From Xenorhabdus griffiniae (GTDB lineage Bacteria > Pseudomonadota > Gammaproteobacteria > Enterobacterales > Enterobacteriaceae): a DNA stretch of 46,814 nt. The notes under the pieces are model-generated. The model was not told the DNA's origin, did not search any database, and saw only the letters and a list, made by a program, of their open reading frames with translations. This document shows positions 8,029 through 16,103 of the stretch, one piece after another (within the stretch, counting starts at the first letter, position 1; every line of letters begins with the position of its first letter). The stretch lies in contig NZ_JADEUF010000017.1 in NCBI RefSeq assembly GCF_015163655.1, forward strand, positions 1 through 46,814, written 5' to 3'. The translations under genes and the position numbers were made by a program.

Positions 8029-9395
8029 GATAGAGCGAGTTCCCCTAATTGAGGTAAGATCCGTCCAAGTTTATCAAATGTTTCCTGATATTCTTTTTCA
8101 GCGATGCTATCTGCGACGATACCACCACCGGCCCAACAGTAAATTTTTCCTTTTTCTGTCAGTAAGGTACGAATAGTAATATTGCTGTCCATTGTACCGC
8201 AGAAACTAATATAGCCAACAGCACCACAATATCCATGTCTGCGATGTGGTTCCAGTTCTTCAATGATTTCCATGGCTCGAATTTTAGGGGCACCCGTAAT
8301 TGATCCGCCTGGAAAACAGGCGCGCAGTAAATCTGTAGCATGATATGTGTCAGGCAGGGTTGCTGTGATGGTGCTGACCAGATGGTGTACGGCCGGAAAC
8401 GGTTCAACCACAAATAATTCAGGGACTTTGACCGAGCCTGGCGTGGCAACTCGCCCAATGTCATTTCTCAACAGATCAACAATCATCAGGTTTTCCGCAC
8501 GATCTTTGCGTGAGTTTGCCAATTTTTCTGCTTGTAATTGATCCTCTGCGGGGGCTTGCAATCGGGGCCGTGTTCCTTTTATTGGGCGCGTCTGAATGTG
8601 GTGATCTTTCAAAAGGATAAAACGTTCAGGTGAAACGCTGATAATGCAGTGCTCAGGCAAGCGGATAAAGGCAGAAAAGGGAGCCTGGTTGCTTTCATTG
8701 AGCTGGATAAATGCCTGCCATTCATCTCCCTTATAATTAGCATGGAACCGTTGGGATAAATTAACTTGATAGCAATCCCCTTCTCGCAGGTAGCGGTGGA
8801 TATGAGCAATTTTTTCGTGGTATTGCTGTGCTGTCATATTGGATTGCCACGGACTTGTCAGGGAAAATCCTTCTTTCCTGTGTTCTCGCTGAGACTCTAA
8901 CCATGTCAGCCGTTCGTCAATATTGTGGTAGCTCAGTAATGTCACCTTCTGTAACTGATGATCAATAATTAATCCCCAATCGTAGATCCCTATAGCCATA
9001 TCAGGAAAGCTCAGTTCATGGGTGGCTAATTCAGGTAATTTTTCGATACGTCGTCCGAGATCGTATCCCCATATCCCTAATGCTCCTCCTTGAAAAGGGA
9101 GGTCCGGATCAAATTGAGCCTCAATATCCCAGGCGTGAAGATGGTTTTTTAATAGCTGGAAGGGATCTTCTTTGGAAAGAGAAACCTGACCATTGCAATG
9201 AATTTCGGTAGAAGCTCCTTGAGTGACAAGGGTTGTTACAGGTTCGGCGACAATAATATCAAATCGATTATGCGGATGTTCGGCGGTTCCAGAATGTAAC
9301 AGCATGGCCCAGGGTAATGCAGACAGAGGGGCGAAATAGTGAATGGCGAGATCAGGAGAATACGGTAATTGTCGTTTTTGTAATGCAATTTTCAT
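8025..9395 (-). CDS. pabB: Aminodeoxychorismate synthase component I PabB
   Basis: PabB makes 4-amino-4-deoxychorismate from chorismate and ammonia, the first step to p-aminobenzoate for folate. I prefer the ATG at 9395 (MKIALQKRQLPYSPD, 456 residues) because it aligns with the E. coli start; a longer version from a TTG at 9422 is possible. LPWAMLLHSG, PFQGGALGIWGYDLGRR, the PIKGTRPR motif with its active-site lysine, the ENLMIVDLLRNDIGR block and PGGSITGAPK are all present. The C-terminal GGGIVADS closes the chorismate-binding fold. It is co-transcribed with nudL. Confidence 0.95.
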   Translation of the reverse strand: MKIALQKRQLPYSPDLAIHYFAPLSALPWAMLLHSGTAEHPHNRFDIIVAEPVTTLVTQGASTEIHCNGQVSLSKEDPFQLLKNHLHAWDIEAQFDPDLPFQGGALGIWGYDLGRRIEKLPELATHELSFPDMAIGIYDWGLIIDHQLQKVTLLSYHNIDERLTWLESQREHRKEGFSLTSPWQSNMTAQQYHEKIAHIHRYLREGDCYQVNLSQRFHANYKGDEWQAFIQLNESNQAPFSAFIRLPEHCIISVSPERFILLKDHHIQTRPIKGTRPRLQAPAEDQLQAEKLANSRKDRAENLMIVDLLRNDIGRVATPGSVKVPELFVVEPFPAVHHLVSTITATLPDTYHATDLLRACFPGGSITGAPKIRAMEIIEELEPHRRHGYCGAVGYISFCGTMDSNITIRTLLTEKGKIYCWAGGGIVADSIAEKEYQETFDKLGRILPQLGELALS

Positions 9396-9473
9396 GGCGG
9401 AATCAATATTGGTGTTGAGCAATCCACAAGGAATAACATATTAATCCACGGAGATTATCACACAATCTTGCTC

Positions 9474-9500
9474 CTGACTTGAGATAAAACAGGCTATAAT
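9474..9500 (+). promoter_or_regulatory. Probable promoter of yoaH
   Basis: A perfect TATAAT lies at 9495-9500, about 45 bases before the yoaH ATG. The best -35 candidate is CTGACT at 9474-9479 with a short 15-base spacer, so only the -10 is convincing. Confidence 0.45.
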
Positions 9501-9544
9501 CGCCGTTTGCCATTAAGTGCTATGTTTTGTTTGAGGTTATAACG

Positions 9545-9727
9545 ATGTTTTCAGGTATGCCAGCATTATCCCATGAAGAGCAACAAGCGGCCGTAGAGAG
9601 GATCCACCAGCTTATTTCCGAAGGAATGGGCAGCGGAGAAGCCATTGCTATTGTTGCTCAGGAATTACGCGAAAAGCACCGAAACCATGAGCAGATCCCT
9701 GTTTTATTTGAAGATGATGAAGACTAG
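9545..9727 (+). CDS. yoaH: YoaH family (UPF0181) small protein
   Basis: This is a 60-residue protein beginning [20 protein letters not shown], matching E. coli YoaH (59 residues). The start at 9545 is chosen by that match; an upstream ATG at 9527 adds six residues. The protein is acidic at the C-terminus (FEDDED). It lies divergent from pabB, as in E. coli. The function is not known. Confidence 0.9.
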   Translation: MFSGMPALSHEEQQAAVERIHQLISEGMGSGEAIAIVAQELREKHRNHEQIPVLFEDDED

Positions 9728-9829
9728 TTGCAACGCATTTTTAACAAAACTCACATAATTGCTTTCTACGACATGTTAATTTATCGCAACTTTTAATCCA
9801 TACTGTTTGAATGGTAATAGGAGGGTAAC

Positions 9830-10201
9830 ATGAAAGAAAGTCAATTTATTCGTCGTATTAGTTTATTGAGTGCGGGTGTTCTGTTGTCTGTTTCGTTTAT
9901 TGCCAGCGCTGCTGATAATGAGCGTGTGGCGAAGTTTATTTCTTGTAAAAATTTAACCAAAGATCAAGTGGCAGCGCAGGTTAAACAAGATTTTTTACAA
10001 AATCGTATTAATCGTTGGGATAAAGACAGAAAGCAATTAGGCACGGCAAAACCGATTGCGTGGGTAAATGTCAATGATATTACGGGTGATAAGGACGCAT
10101 TGCAGGTTCCGTTAATCGTCCGCGGTACGAAAAAAGATAAAAGTTACAATGTCATCATTGATTGTCAACAAGAAACGATCAGTTATGGTGAAATAAAGTA
10201 A
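9830..10201 (+). CDS. yebF: YebF family secreted protein
   Basis: This is a 123-residue protein with a signal peptide (basic start, hydrophobic core about 10-24, cleavage near ASA-AD at 27/28). The mature part has the YebF pattern: C39 in FISCKNLTK, the QNRINRWDKD and VNDITGDKDALQVPLIVRG segments and a second cysteine in IIDCQ near residue 115. The two cysteines probably form a disulfide. In E. coli YebF is exported to the medium and shares a fold with the colicin M immunity protein. It has a good SD (AGGAGGG) and sits alone between yoaH and pip, not at its usual E. coli location. Confidence 0.85.
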   Translation: MKESQFIRRISLLSAGVLLSVSFIASAADNERVAKFISCKNLTKDQVAAQVKQDFLQNRINRWDKDRKQLGTAKPIAWVNVNDITGDKDALQVPLIVRGTKKDKSYNVIIDCQQETISYGEIK

Positions 10202-10234
10202 ATAATTTGTCATGCTATCTTTTCTTTAAATATG

Positions 10235-10267
10235 TACGGGATACTGGAGAGTATCCCGTTTTGTTTA
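10235..10267 (+). terminator. Rho-independent terminator of yebF
   Basis: A perfect 10-bp stem (arms 10236-10245 and 10250-10259) with a GGAG loop is followed by TTTGTTT, 35 bases after yebF. Confidence 0.85.
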
Positions 10268-10275
10268 AACACTGA

Positions 10276-11238
<963 letters not shown>

Positions 11239-11249
11239 ATTAGCTGGAA

Positions 11250-11284
11250 TAAGATAACCACCAGAAAAGTGGTGGTTATCTTTG
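11250..11284. terminator. Bidirectional terminator between pip and holE
   Basis: A perfect 12-bp stem (11252-11263 and 11270-11281) with a 6-base loop is followed by TTT on the plus strand and by T residues on the minus strand. It serves the convergent genes pip and holE. Confidence 0.85.
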
Positions 11285-11298
11285 CTCATCGCATTCCC

Positions 11299-11529
11299 TT
11301 AGCGGTTTTTAGGCTCATAAGGCAGGCGTGACAGTACTCTTGATTGCTGGCGATAGTGCTGTAAACGTTGTTGGAAATATTCCCGCAGATGGGCTGGTTG
11401 TGATTGTTCAACCGTGTCAGGAATAACAGGCATGTTATAACGTTCTTTGAAAGCAACACCGGATGCTGCTAAATCAACATTGACTTTATCCATCTCATCT
11501 TTAGATAATTTGGCTAAGTTATGTTCCAT
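11299..11529 (-). CDS. holE: DNA polymerase III theta subunit HolE
   Basis: This is a 76-residue subunit of the polymerase III core that binds and stabilises the epsilon proofreading subunit. The sequence [20 protein letters not shown] and [16 protein letters not shown] match E. coli HolE (76 residues) nearly throughout, ending [19 protein letters not shown] precedes the ATG. It is monocistronic and convergent with pip. Confidence 0.95.
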   Translation of the reverse strand: MEHNLAKLSKDEMDKVNVDLAASGVAFKERYNMPVIPDTVEQSQPAHLREYFQQRLQHYRQQSRVLSRLPYEPKNR

Positions 11530-11632
11530 TTTGGCCTCTCTGAAAACTCATTTTAACTTTCTCTAATAGAAAATTAATCGACTCTTTTTTGTTTAGCAAG
11601 TTGCAATCCGCAAGACGAGGCGGGGAAATATA

Positions 11633-11659
11633 ACACGCATCTTGAAGTTGGATTGATAT
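11633..11659 (-). repeat. Dispersed intergenic repeat, copy 2 (inverted)
   Basis: On the minus strand this reads ATATCAATCCAACTTCAAGA and continues to ATGCGTGT, the same core as at 1074-1101 and 19266-19295 with one or two differences. It lies in the long gap between holE and ftnA. Confidence 0.7.
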
Positions 11660-11830
11660 AATAAACATAAATAATATCAATTCTCATTTTTATTAAAAAT
11701 GTTTTTTTTGAATAAAAAACTAATCAAATAAAACTGATTCTTATTTCCTGATATTTAATGAGATTTATTCTTGTTGGGATTGATAAATAAATTGTTATTT
11801 ATCAATCAATTATGTGTTTTTATTTTGTTT

Positions 11831-11859
11831 TTGTATTATGTGATTTTAATTGGCATAAT
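11831..11859 (+). promoter_or_regulatory. Probable promoter of ftnA
   Basis: TTGTAT (11831-11836), 17 bases, and CATAAT (11854-11859) preceded by TGG form a plausible extended -10 promoter 36 bases before the ftnA ATG. The rest of the 366-base gap from 11530 is AT-rich and holds repeat copy 2; no Fur box was convincing. Confidence 0.5.
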
Positions 11860-11895
11860 ACGCCAAATTTAATAAATTATTAGGAGAGTTGGCCG

Positions 11896-12402
11896 ATGTT
11901 AAAACAAGAAATGATCAAAAAATTAAATGAGCAATTAAATCTGGAGTTTTATTCTGCGAATTTATATCTGCAAATGAGTGCATGGTGTAGTGATAAGGGA
12001 TATGAAGGCGCAGCAGCGTTTTTAAAGACTCACTCACAGGAAGAAATGCAACATATGCAACGCTTGTTTGATTATTTGGGTGACACGGGTTCAATGCCTG
12101 TATTAGGCGCTATTCAGGCTCCTCCTGTAGAGTTCAAGTCTATCTCTGATGTATTTAATCAGACTTATGAGCATGAAAAACTGATCACAGAAGAGATTAA
12201 TAAGCTTGCCCATGTAGCGATGACGACACAAGATTACTCTACTTTTAATTTCTTGCAGTGGTATGTTGCTGAACAGCATGAAGAAGAGAAATTGTTCAAA
12301 TCCATTCTGGACAAATTGGATATGGTGGGTGAAGGCGGAAAAGCGCTGTTCCTGCTGGATAAAGAGCTTAAGGGATTGTCTATGGCACCGGCACACGCCT
12401 GA
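11896..12402 (+). CDS. ftnA: Non-heme ferritin FtnA
   Basis: This is an iron-storage protein that oxidises Fe(II) and stores Fe(III) in a 24-subunit shell. It has 168 residues (165 in E. coli). The ferroxidase ligands are all present: E17, E50, H53, E94 and E130, with the bacterial third-site residues E49, E126 and E129. The start follows GGAGAG at a good distance. It is monocistronic with its own promoter and terminator. Confidence 0.95.
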   Translation: MLKQEMIKKLNEQLNLEFYSANLYLQMSAWCSDKGYEGAAAFLKTHSQEEMQHMQRLFDYLGDTGSMPVLGAIQAPPVEFKSISDVFNQTYEHEKLITEEINKLAHVAMTTQDYSTFNFLQWYVAEQHEEEKLFKSILDKLDMVGEGGKALFLLDKELKGLSMAPAHA

Positions 12403-12424
12403 TATTCAATTTGATTGTTTTTCT

Positions 12425-12494
12425 ACCGTAACACCCGTTTCTTTGCGTATTTTTTCATGCATTATGAAACTGGGGTTACGGCTCTTCCTTTTTT
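12425..12494 (+). terminator. Long hairpin terminator of ftnA
   Basis: A 16-base arm (12426-12441) pairs with 12466-12481 at 14 of 16 positions around a 24-base loop, followed by CTCTTCCTTTTTT. It ends the ftnA transcript. Confidence 0.65.
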
Positions 12495-12634
12495 ATCTCC
12501 ATGATCTCCATTTTTTGCGTAGTGTCTCACAGGTCAGGACATTACTCGTCAATTACCGCAGATTAAACAGATTTTTTGGTATAGAATCTCCCTTCAAGCA
12601 TAAAAATTCATCTACATATTAAAGGGTTATCTAT

Positions 12635-13021
12635 ATGTTTATTCTTAACCTCCGCTCATTCTGGACCAAATTATCGGCGCTTGTGGTTCTGTTTGTCGGC
12701 ATATCTTGTCAGCAGGCTTTGGCCCATGCACATTTGAAAGATCAGACTCCCGCAGAAAATACAACGGTTGAAGCTGCTCCACAAACTATCACCTTGAACT
12801 TCTCAGAACGTATTGAACTGGGATTTAGTAAGGTAAAATTGATTGGTCCAGAAAAAGCTGTAGTTAAAACAGGTAAGTTGGAACTCGATCCTGAAACCAA
12901 AACCAAGTTAATCCTGCCAGTTGAAGGTAAACTTACTGCGGGAAAATACAATGTTGACTGGAGTGTACTCTCTGTCGATGGTCATAAAACCAAAGGCGTT
13001 TATAGTTTTACCGTAAGATAA
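12635..13021 (+). CDS. yobA: CopC-domain periplasmic protein YobA
   Basis: This is a 128-residue periplasmic protein of the CopC family (copper binding). A signal peptide spans residues 1 to about 30, ending QQALA-HAH, so the mature chain starts with a histidine as in copper-binding CopC proteins. Conserved segments are LKDQTPAENTTVE and WSVLSVDGHKTKGVYSFTV, the latter holding the second copper histidine. Its stop overlaps the start of the next gene by one base (TAATG), as in E. coli yobA-yebZ. A role in copper homeostasis is a family inference. Confidence 0.9.
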   Translation: MFILNLRSFWTKLSALVVLFVGISCQQALAHAHLKDQTPAENTTVEAAPQTITLNFSERIELGFSKVKLIGPEKAVVKTGKLELDPETKTKLILPVEGKLTAGKYNVDWSVLSVDGHKTKGVYSFTVR

Positions 13022-13941
13022 TGATCTCTCTAGAGGCGCTATACATATTCTGCCGTTTCTCTCATTTTGTGGTCGTCATGTTGATGTTCGGCCTTAGCTT
13101 ATTCACCGTAATTGTTTCCGGGCATTTTTCGATCCTAATGGGAGAACGGTTAAAAATTGGAGTATTAATCAGCACCGTGCTGGCTTTGATAACTTCAATT
13201 ATCTGGTTTATTGTGCAGACTGGATTAATGGGGGATGGCTGGCACGATATTTATGCTCTGGATATTTGGCTGGCAGTCTTGGGAACCTCTTTTGGGCAAG
13301 TCTGGAGATGGCAGTTATTAATAGCTGTACTGGCCGTGGGGGGATTGTTCCTTTCCAATATTAAGGTCAGAAATTTCCTGTTGTTAGGTTGCTCGATTAT
13401 TTTACTTTCAAGCCATGCTTTCATTGGACATGCAGCTATGTATGAAGGAAGCATAGGGCTATTACTTCAAGCCAATCAGGTTATCCATTTACTCAGTGCA
13501 GGTTACTGGTTTGGCGGATTGTGGCCATTCGTAGTGTGTCTGCAATTCTTGCGATTACGGCCACCAGCAGAAACAAACTTATCGCCTAATGCGACTGACT
13601 TATATGCAGATAGTGTAATAGCCATGCGGAAATTCTCTCTTTATGGGCATTTTGCCGTGTTTCTGGTGATTGTGACAGGTATTGTGAGTAGTGTGATTCT
13701 TATTCCAGATTGGCCCATTTTCAGTCGGGATCTGTCAGAATACCAATCCATGTTATGGTTAAAAATAGTGCTGGTTATTGGAATGGTTCTTTTGGCTTTG
13801 ATTAACCGCTATATTCTCGTTCCCAAATTAAAGCAGAAAAGGAGCTATCAGCAATTGATAATCAATAGCTGGTTGGAAATTATTCTGGGTACAACGGCAC
13901 TGTTATGCGTAGCGATTTTTGCAACGCAACCGCCTGCGTAA
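13021..13941 (+). CDS. yebZ: CopD-family copper resistance membrane protein YebZ
   Basis: This is a 306-residue inner-membrane protein with about eight hydrophobic helices, belonging to the CopD family. Conserved membrane histidines lie in SHAFIGHAA (near 137-145) and in LLSAGYWFGGLWPF (near 158-171), which mark the family. It is translationally coupled to yobA and followed by yebY 77 bp later. The proposed role is copper transfer across the inner membrane together with the CopC-like partner. Confidence 0.9.
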   Translation: MISLEALYIFCRFSHFVVVMLMFGLSLFTVIVSGHFSILMGERLKIGVLISTVLALITSIIWFIVQTGLMGDGWHDIYALDIWLAVLGTSFGQVWRWQLLIAVLAVGGLFLSNIKVRNFLLLGCSIILLSSHAFIGHAAMYEGSIGLLLQANQVIHLLSAGYWFGGLWPFVVCLQFLRLRPPAETNLSPNATDLYADSVIAMRKFSLYGHFAVFLVIVTGIVSSVILIPDWPIFSRDLSEYQSMLWLKIVLVIGMVLLALINRYILVPKLKQKRSYQQLIINSWLEIILGTTALLCVAIFATQPPA

Positions 13942-14018
13942 TGTTTGGTGCAGATCTGGGTACATAAACAGGAAAATTAACGATAAAATCGCGGCACGTA
14001 TCTATCAGGGGAAAGATA

Positions 14019-14369
14019 ATGAAACGACTATTTTGGGCTTTGCCTCTTTTGCTTCTCTCTTTTCAGGGAGTGGCTGCACCAATAAAAACCATTAGTAAGC
14101 TACAGTTTGGCAAACAGTGGGCATTTACTCGCGAAGAGGTCATGCTTGATTGTCGGGCAGATGGCGCGTTGTTTGTGATAAACCCCAGCACGTTGATGCA
14201 ATATCCGTTGAATGATCGCGCAACACAACTGATGCAAGCTAATAAAGTGATTGCATCATCACTAGAGACAATCCTCTTAAATGACCCCGATCATCCCAAT
14301 CAAAAAATGAGTGTTGAACCTTTCCAGAAAGCGGCATTGGCTCTATGTGACCATCCATCCCACCGATAA
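14019..14369 (+). CDS. yebY: YebY family (DUF2511) periplasmic protein
   Basis: This is a 116-residue protein with a signal peptide ([20 protein letters not shown], cleavage near residue 20). The mature part has two cysteines, in LDCRADG near residue 43 and LCDHP near 112. It matches E. coli YebY in length and position as the third gene of the yobA-yebZ-yebY operon. The function is unknown; context suggests the periplasmic copper process of its neighbours. Confidence 0.88.
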   Translation: MKRLFWALPLLLLSFQGVAAPIKTISKLQFGKQWAFTREEVMLDCRADGALFVINPSTLMQYPLNDRATQLMQANKVIASSLETILLNDPDHPNQKMSVEPFQKAALALCDHPSHR

Positions 14370-14402
14370 TGGTTAAAATTTGGTAAATCATTGTATGTCA
14401 AC

Positions 14403-14514
14403 TACGCTTTAAGTCGTAAGTTGTTCTACGTCTCAATAGCAACTTTTAGCGCAAGGCTCTTTAATAGAGCTATTTTCCCTGGGCCGAGTAGAGGAGTAAA
14501 CTCGGCCTTTTTTT
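14403..14514 (+). ncRNA. sdsR: SdsR (RyeB) sigma-S dependent small RNA
   Basis: The segment AGCAACTTTTAGCGCAAGGC at about 14439-14458, then GAGCTATTTTCCCTGG, match the conserved core of enterobacterial SdsR, an Hfq- and ProQ-bound stationary-phase RNA that represses porin and repair mRNAs. The 3' end is a rho-independent terminator (arms 14482-14489 and 14500-14507, then seven T). Upstream, CTACGCTTTA at 14402-14411 fits a sigma-S extended -10, placing the 5' end near 14415. Location beside yebY on the same strand is as in E. coli. The antisense RNA SraC (RyeA) may be encoded opposite, but I could not define it. Confidence 0.88.
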
Positions 14515-14786
14515 GCGTGTGCTTAAAGTCACAAGACACGATCCTGATCCTGGTGCAAGTCACGTTAGTTTTTAAATAAGCTGTGATATCTCCCTAAATT
14601 TTATCAGTGAATACTGGTAAAAATAATTAAAGAAAATTTAAATTCAGGAAGAGAGACGGTATTCTGAAAGAAAATTTAAATCATAGTGGCAGATTATGCT
14701 TAGAAATAGTCTGTTAAATATGGTAAAAATTTTGCGTGAAATAATTGTTTCTATTTTGTTAAATATTATCTATTGCGTAGGAGCTT
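14515..14786. other. Intergenic region between sdsR and msrC
   Basis: There is no credible gene here. A 15-base exact direct repeat, AAAGAAAATTTAAAT, occurs at 14629-14643 and 14667-14681. The msrC promoter must lie here. The promoter of a SraC-like antisense RNA could also lie here, but neither was identified. Confidence 0.4.
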
Positions 14787-15284
14787 ATGGATAAGAATGA
14801 ATTTTATCAAGAGCTAGCAGATAGTCTGATGGCCTTGCTATCAGGGGAATACGATCTTATCGCTTCTCTTGCTAACACAAGCGCGTTGTTATACGAACGT
14901 TTGAGTCATGTTAATTGGGTTGGTTTTTATTTAGTTGATGATGATACCCTAGTATTAGGGCCATTTCAGGGTAAGATCGCCTGCGTTCGTATTCCTGTAG
15001 GAAAGGGTGTATGCGGAACGGCTGTTGCAAGTAAGCGTATACAGCGTATTTCTGATGTGCATGCTTTCCCCGGTCATATAGCCTGCGATGCCACCAGTAA
15101 TGCTGAAATTGTGCTTCCTTTAGAAGTTAATGGGCAAGTTATTGGCGTTTTGGATATTGATAGCACGGTTTTTGATCGGTTTGACGAGAATGATGAAAAT
15201 GGCTTGAAAGCGCTAGTTATCAGGCTTTGTAACCATTTGGAACAATGTGTTGTGTCAAAATATCAACAACAGAACGTAACTTAA
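14787..15284 (+). CDS. msrC: Free methionine-(R)-sulfoxide reductase MsrC
   Basis: This is a GAF-domain enzyme (YebR family) that reduces free L-methionine-(R)-sulfoxide. It has 165 residues, as in E. coli. The three family cysteines appear as C66 (GKIACVRIP), C76 (GKGVCGTAV) and C100 (GHIACDA), with the right 10- and 24-residue spacings. DIDSTVFDRF near 140 is also typical. SD TAGGAG lies seven bases before the ATG. It is followed by proQ on the same strand, as in E. coli. Confidence 0.95.
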   Translation: MDKNEFYQELADSLMALLSGEYDLIASLANTSALLYERLSHVNWVGFYLVDDDTLVLGPFQGKIACVRIPVGKGVCGTAVASKRIQRISDVHAFPGHIACDATSNAEIVLPLEVNGQVIGVLDIDSTVFDRFDENDENGLKALVIRLCNHLEQCVVSKYQQQNVT

Positions 15285-15319
15285 CATACGTATAACGTGG
15301 CATTTATCAGCAACGCTAT

Positions 15320-15325
15320 TATAAT
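15320..15325 (+). promoter_or_regulatory. Candidate -10 of a proQ promoter
   Basis: TATAAT stands 55 bases before the proQ ATG, in the gap after msrC. No matching -35 was found, so this is tentative. Confidence 0.35.
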
Positions 15326-15379
15326 GTCGCCTGTTCATGCCTGCGCTGGTTGGCAAAACCGTTGTAATCAGGAAATTTC

Positions 15380-16090
15380 ATGGAAAATCAACCTAAGTTG
15401 AACAGTAGTAAAGAAGTCATTGCTTTCTTGGCTGAGCGCTTCCCGCTTTGTTTTGTAGCAGAAGGTGAAGCACGTCCTTTGAAGATCGGGATCTTCCAGG
15501 ACATCGTTGAACGTATTAAGGATGAGGAGTGTTTGAGTAAAACACAGCTTCGTTCTGCTTTGCGCTTGTATACCTCCAGTTGGCGTTATCTTTATGGTGT
15601 AAAAGAAGGAGCCCAGCGTGTTGACCTTGACGGAAACATGTGTGGCGAGCTGGAAATTGAACATATTGAACATGCGCGTCAACAACTGGCAGAAGCGAAA
15701 GCACGAGTACAGACTCAACGATCTGAACAGCGTGCCAAGAAACGTGAAACTGAAAACGTATCTGACAAGAAAACCGAACGCCCTGTGAATAAAAAGTCGG
15801 CTCCTCGACATCAAAAGAGAGCTGGTGATAGTGAAAAACGTCCAGTGCGTTCGCAAAATCGCTCGCAACAATCGCGTAAACCGGCAGATAAAACCATAAA
15901 AAAAATTGCACAACCTGAGTTAAACTCAGTCACTGACGTATCCTCTTTGACAGTCGGTCAGACTATCAAAGTAAACGTAGGAAAAAGCTTAATGGATGCA
16001 TCTGTGCTTGAAATTGCAAAAGATGGTGTCAGAGTGCAGTTACCCACTGGTTTAGCAATGATTGTACGCGCAGAACACTTAAAGTTCTGA
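15380..16090 (+). CDS. proQ: RNA chaperone ProQ
   Basis: This is a FinO/ProQ-family RNA-binding protein that matches structured RNA 3' ends and affects many mRNAs and sRNAs. It has 236 residues (232 in E. coli). The FinO domain spans about 5-120 ([40 protein letters not shown]). A basic, low-complexity linker covers about 120-180 and a Tudor-like C-terminal domain about 185-236 ([20 protein letters not shown]). It is followed 13 bp later by prc, as in E. coli. Confidence 0.96.
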   Translation: MENQPKLNSSKEVIAFLAERFPLCFVAEGEARPLKIGIFQDIVERIKDEECLSKTQLRSALRLYTSSWRYLYGVKEGAQRVDLDGNMCGELEIEHIEHARQQLAEAKARVQTQRSEQRAKKRETENVSDKKTERPVNKKSAPRHQKRAGDSEKRPVRSQNRSQQSRKPADKTIKKIAQPELNSVTDVSSLTVGQTIKVNVGKSLMDASVLEIAKDGVRVQLPTGLAMIVRAEHLKF

Positions 16091-16103
16091 TACGGAGGCC
16101 AAC

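Noticed and set aside
9396..9422. TTG start for pabB at 9422
   Set aside because: It adds nine residues with no SD at proper distance; the ATG at 9395 aligns with the E. coli start. It is kept as an alternative.
11530..11895. Fur box before ftnA
   Set aside because: AT-rich sequence gives only weak partial matches (for example near 11680).
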